Part shown: piece after piece, positions 60,581 through 64,000 of the stretch
Layout: each line of letters opens with the position of its first letter
Position numbering within the stretch: the stretch's first letter is position 1
DNA from: Primulina eburnea
Taxonomy: Eukaryota > Streptophyta > Magnoliopsida > Lamiales > Gesneriaceae
Direction: 5' to 3'
Length of the DNA: 64,000 nucleotides
Assembly: GCF_022965805.1 (NCBI RefSeq)
Contig: NC_133117.1
Span: forward strand, 11,618,183-11,682,182
Translations under genes and position numbers: made by a program
Notes under the pieces: model-generated
Databases searched by the model: none
The model's input: the letters and a program-made list of their open reading frames with translations, nothing else
Told to the model about the DNA's origin: nothing

Positions 60581-61629
60581 TGTACTTCATATTTTTGGGA
60601 AACTTTATTGTGTCTTTGGAGTTTCATGTCTTGGTTTAGTAGGATGATTTAAATGAGGCCAATTCCCGAGTGTTTTTAGAATGTCTTAAGTTATTTATGG
60701 AATTCGGTGGTGAGCACGCGTACCTATGTCTAACTTATGCAAGTTAAGTTTTTAAATTCATGTTAGTATGTGCAGCAGCAGCCCCAAACGAAATCCAACG
60801 AATCTCTCAACGCCAAGTAAGTATGTTGATGTCAAAGAAAATATTTTAAAGTTTTTGAGGTATGCTAAATGTCTTGTGACCGATTTATGTATGGGGTTGG
60901 AAAGCATTAAATAATGAACGGGGACCAACCCACCCCGTTAAATTATGAACGGGTTTAGATCGAGACTGGAAAACGTTAAATAATGAACGGGGACCAATCA
61001 GCCCGTTAAATTATGAACAGGGATCTCATGTATGCGGCAGTGGATTTTTTCCTGTCAACCCAGTACTGTGGTTTAGTCTGATCAGGCGATTATGTTGTGG
61101 GTCACTTGCTTTGAAACATGCCTCTACGCAAAATGATGAAGTTATGTCTGTTCAAGTATGTTCAAGTATGCAAGCATGTTTAAGAAAAGTTTATGTTGAT
61201 GGCACGTCTAAGTAAGTATGTTCAGGTTTTGTTATGCAAGTTTAGTTTTTAAGTATGCATGTTCTATTTTAAAGTTGCATGTGATTTTATTATGTAGTAC
61301 TTGTTACTTCCAGTTTATATGTGTTGAGTCTTTAGACTCACTAGACTTGATCGATGCAGGTGAGGATGTTTATGAGGAGACTGAAAGTGGGGACCAAGAA
61401 GCAAGCCTGGACTGAGCGGGAGGCTAAACCCGAGGACCGCCATGTTTTAAGTTTTATAAAAACATTCAATAATTTTGTAAAACTTTAAATTTCAAATCTT
61501 TTGTTGCAAAAACTTGTGAGACGTACAATTATTTCTTTTATCGAATTTTGAATGTTCACGTTTTAGTTAAGAAAATTTTTATTTTTTCCGTAAATTTTGA
61601 GTAGTAAAAATACGGTACGTTACATAAAG

Positions 61630-62279
61630 GCACTATGTTCACATGTTCTGAGATGAAAGAGTTTGCAGAAGATTATGGGATTATGTTTCTATACTCATCA
61701 TGTCATTACCCACAGTCCAATGGATATGCCGAGGCGTCGAATAAGGTTTTGATAATTTTTTAACAAAAAATCGTGGAAGTGAATCCAAGATATTGTCCAA
61801 GGTTATTATCAGAAAAACTATGGCATCTAGGACTTCTAAAAGGAGTGCCACTAGGGTAAGTCCCTTTGCCCATATTCGGCCATGATGCAATGTTATCAAT
61901 GGAAATCATGGTACCATCAATGTGAGTGGCAAGGCAAAAAAACTCTCATCTTTACACTAAAATGAGGCAAATATCATGGATTTAGATTAAGTGGATGAAT
62001 AGAGAATTCAGACATACAATGCATTGCTATTACAGAAGCAAAAAAATGCAAGATTACATTATAGGATAAGTAACAAGAAGAGTTTCCATGAAGGGTAGAT
62101 TGTGTGGAAAAATATACTACCATTAGGGACCAAGGATAGGGAGTTGAGCAGATTGTTTCCAAAGGACCATTCAAGGCACACAAGATTTTGGAAAGATATG
62201 CATATTGACTATCAAGTTTGGATGGCCAACTGCATAAAAAATGCACACATGTCAACATTTGAAGCTATAGTTTTCAAGT
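61630..62279 (+). pseudogene. Tat/Ogre-like Ty3 integrase remnant, piece 3 (core and C-terminus)
   Basis: Continues piece 2: FTCSEMKEFAEDYGIMFLYSSCHYPQ and SNGYAEASNKVL (61640-61755; Glu of the catalytic triad present), then decayed WHLG-like, SATRVSPFAHIRP and LPLGTKDRELS words to about 62150 and a final WMANCIKNAHMSTFEA near 62220-62265. Stops and frameshifts occur throughout. It is the oldest layer of the nest. Confidence 0.78.
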
Positions 62280-62982
62280 GAGAGATAAAAAACGAAAAAG
62301 AGCCCTATGTCCTCTTTTGTAATTGTTTTTTTCCATTGATGTTCTTGTTACTTTTATCGAATGTTATATAATATCGCGGATAAAGTAGGCTCTCTAGCCA
62401 CTTGTTTGAATCTGTTTTTGTTTATGCAGTGATAAACTATGGGATGGGCCTCTGGGATACCAAAAAGCATAACCAATGATGATATGGGAGTGGGAAGTTA
62501 GGCTTACATGAATAAACAAAGAAAGAGCAAGGGAAGAATGTATGCAAATCAGCTTGTTATTCTCATAAGTGTCACCTTGAATATTAGGATTTCTAGTGAC
62601 CTTTGTATATATTTGGTTCTTTGTTTGACACTTTATTCAAAGTAAGCTTTAAGGCCGCTATTTTATATTATTTTATTTTTAATATTCAGGTATAGAAATG
62701 TTTGAATGAAGTTGGTCATAGGTCACTTTTTACCAGATTGGATTTGTTTTGTTTAATTATGAAATCAAGTAAAGAAATAATCAGAAATGCAGAGTTTTTA
62801 GGCCGGTTTATGGCTTCTACTAAAAATAGAAGAATAAAATTGACTTATTTAGCTCAAGATATAGGAACCGGCAAGACAACTCCCCTCCAGCATCCAATAC
62901 CACATACAAACTTATCTTCACTTCTCAAATCTACAATCACTAAACATAAAGCAGAGTTAGATTTTACCGCTCTGATATCACT
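62280..62982. other. Unassigned stretch right of the Tat-like remnant
   Basis: AT-rich, no motif I recognise. A 98-codon frame at 62702-62998 (plus) has no known domain, a Lys/Arg-rich middle and ends across a PBS-like word; it lacks supporting signals and is probably chance or part of a decayed element. Confidence 0.4.
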
Positions 62983-62983
62983 T
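62969..62983 (-). other. Possible minus-strand PBS next to an LTR edge
   Basis: GCTCTGATATCACTT is the reverse complement of a one-mismatch TGGTATCAGAGC PBS, and TGTTAAGATC begins at 62983 as an inverted LTR end would. If real, an LTR of a minus-strand element extends rightward from 62983. I could not find its other end. Confidence 0.35.
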
Positions 62984-63441
62984 GTTAAGATCTGTTAATA
63001 ATGGTGAAGTGTTTAGAGGCGTTGAATAAACACTTCGGTTTTTTATTTTCAATGTTAGAGAGCATTGATATCGGGCAAAGGGCGGCAGGTTTGTCGATAA
63101 ATTTTGATAAACACTTCAATATTTGTACCAAAACTTAGTTTTGTTAGAAAGAATTGAGAATTGAAAATGGCGAGAGAAACGAGATGCTTGAAGATGGAGA
63201 GAGAAATGAGATGCATGACATCATGAAACGATACCTTCTTCTTTTTTTAATGCATATTTATATCTATTAATTAATTAATTATATATGTGGCAGGTGATGG
63301 GTCTTAAAAGCTCGCACAGATCTGAAATATTGGACCCAACATGTCTCCAGGACTCATTTAGTGTGCCCAACCCGTTCCACCTCGGAAGGGTCCATTGCTG
63401 TGTGTATGCCTAGAATCATGGAAAGTTAAAACTAAAAACTA

Positions 63442-63853
63442 TAAGGGCATTCGCATCTGTTCTCATTAATCCATGTTAATAATTCTCTATCTCCTCAAAA
63501 ATTATGGGGTCCACGAGCCACATATTCATTACATTAACATTTTTCCATTATTAACACACACCCACATTCATTTAATATCAACTTTCATTATTTATGGGTC
63601 CCACTGTCCACTTACTCATTTTTTTTATTTTTAATTATTTCGATATCTTTCTAATATTTTTAAAATTTTACAACAAATATTACTAAAAATAAATAGTATT
63701 ATTATTTTAAAAATAACTTAATTCCAATATTCATTAAAATATTATTAAAAATGAAAAAAAAGTTGGAGATTAAAACTAGACATTGGATAATAACTAGCCG
63801 TTTGGTATAAACACTAGTGAAAGTATGTGTTGTATATTCAGAACATGCCTTAA
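63442..63853. mobile_element. MITE candidate (PIF/Harbinger-like)
   Basis: About 410 bp, AT-rich, no coding. It starts TAAGGGCATTCGCATCTG and its inverted end reads TTAAGGCATGTTCTG, so the ends match only with a gap. TAA/TTA at the ends would fit a 3-bp target duplication. The phrase GGGGTCCACGAGCCACAT and TGGGTCCCACTGTCCACT inside are seen in many plant MITEs in my experience, but the weak inverted repeats keep this tentative. Confidence 0.3.
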
Positions 63854-63861
63854 TTATCAAA

Positions 63862-63960
63862 AACCGTCGCTATTAAAAAACCGTCGCACGTAGCGACTTT
63901 CATTAAAAAACAGTCGCAAGTAACGACGATTTACGAAAAACCGTCGCTATTTGCGAAATA
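63862..63960. repeat. AAAACCGTCGC short repeats
   Basis: The word AAAACCGTCGC or AAAACAGTCGC recurs four times (63862, 63879, 63907, 63936), with inverted partners TAGCGACTTT and AACGACGATTT between. Such subterminal repeats are typical of plant CACTA-like DNA transposons, but no terminal CACTA is visible within the window. Confidence 0.5.
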
Positions 63961-64000
63961 ATGCCGTGATGAATTTCTTGGCTGCCATGTCACCAGAAAT

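Larger units (their letters stand above)
59032..61624 (+). mobile_element. G: solo LTR (2.59 kb), distinct family
   Basis: TGTAGAACCC at 59032 to CGTTACA at 61624, perfect TSD taaag at 59027-59031 and 61625-61629; the integrase frame resumes across it. It holds a CA-rich stretch (59395-59475), a GC-rich repeated block (60350-60580), a 69-bp duplication (60907-61022) and the core words CCCAGTACTGTGG (61058) and GTTGAGTCTTTAGACTCAC (61324) shared with T1, A and B. The 184-codon frame at 60093-60647 overlaps three other frames and has no recognisable domain. Confidence 0.88.

Noticed and set aside
60093..60647. 184-codon frame in solo LTR G
   Set aside because: Lies fully in an LTR, overlaps frames in other phases and strands, biased by the GC-rich repeat block, no recognisable domain.
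62702..62998. 98-codon plus-strand frame as a host gene
   Set aside because: No domain, no promoter or splice context, and its C-terminus translates a PBS-like sequence; kept only as an unassigned stretch.

Overview
This window is plant nuclear DNA, most likely from a eudicot. It is a pure stack of nested LTR retrotransposons, and I see no convincing host gene, rRNA or tRNA gene. The plant assignment rests on Ty3/gypsy elements of Tekay/Del (chromovirus) type with C-terminal chromodomain-like tails, on primer-binding sites starting TGGTATCAGAG (matching plant initiator tRNA-Met), on a TRIM element, and on AT-rich LTRs several kb long. I cannot name the species.

Layout, oldest layer outward. 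(1) The right end (56068-62279) holds broken integrase remnants of a Tat/Ogre-like Ty3 element, cut by two solo LTRs: F (56441-58765) and G (59032-61624). (2) T1, a plus-strand Tekay-type element, runs from the left edge to 56067. Its 5' LTR is 1-2223, its decayed gag-pol is 2514-7572, and its 3' LTR starts at 7605 but is split over 48 kb by later insertions. (3) Inside the 3' LTR lies element A (8319-19985, target-site duplication (TSD) ccata). A has 3.3-3.7 kb LTRs around only 1.25 kb of internal DNA, and its right LTR carries a 368-bp TRIM and a 3.4-kb solo LTR (B). (4) Also inside the T1 3' LTR is minus-strand element C (20524-39342, TSD ttagg), with a full but broken gag-pol. Its gag is interrupted by solo LTR D (26621-36816, TSD ctcag). 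D in turn is interrupted by E (27310-35452, TSD caagt), a non-autonomous element with an open gag frame but no polymerase.

(5) Last came a tandem duplication of about 14.2 kb. Unit 1 (26269-40482) and unit 2 (41348-55616) each carry part of C, all of D and E, C's 5' LTR and part of T1's 3' LTR. An 865-bp filler (40483-41347) separates them; it is an inverted piece of another A-like element. Left and right LTRs of E match their counterparts in the other unit better than each other, so the duplication is younger than every insertion it contains.

Functionally, only E has an intact open frame (gag, 304 aa, two zinc knuckles, twice). C's gag and LTR ends resemble E's, and A's leader resembles T1's, so E and A look like parasites of C-like and T1-like autonomous partners. 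The most unusual signal is a set of CpG-rich palindrome cassettes placed about 30-45 bp upstream of the TATA-like box in four LTR families (C, D, E, F), with a different palindrome in different families. The last 1.7 kb (62280-64000) is intergenic-like sequence with a possible minus-strand PBS/LTR edge, a MITE candidate and short CGACGG-type repeats.
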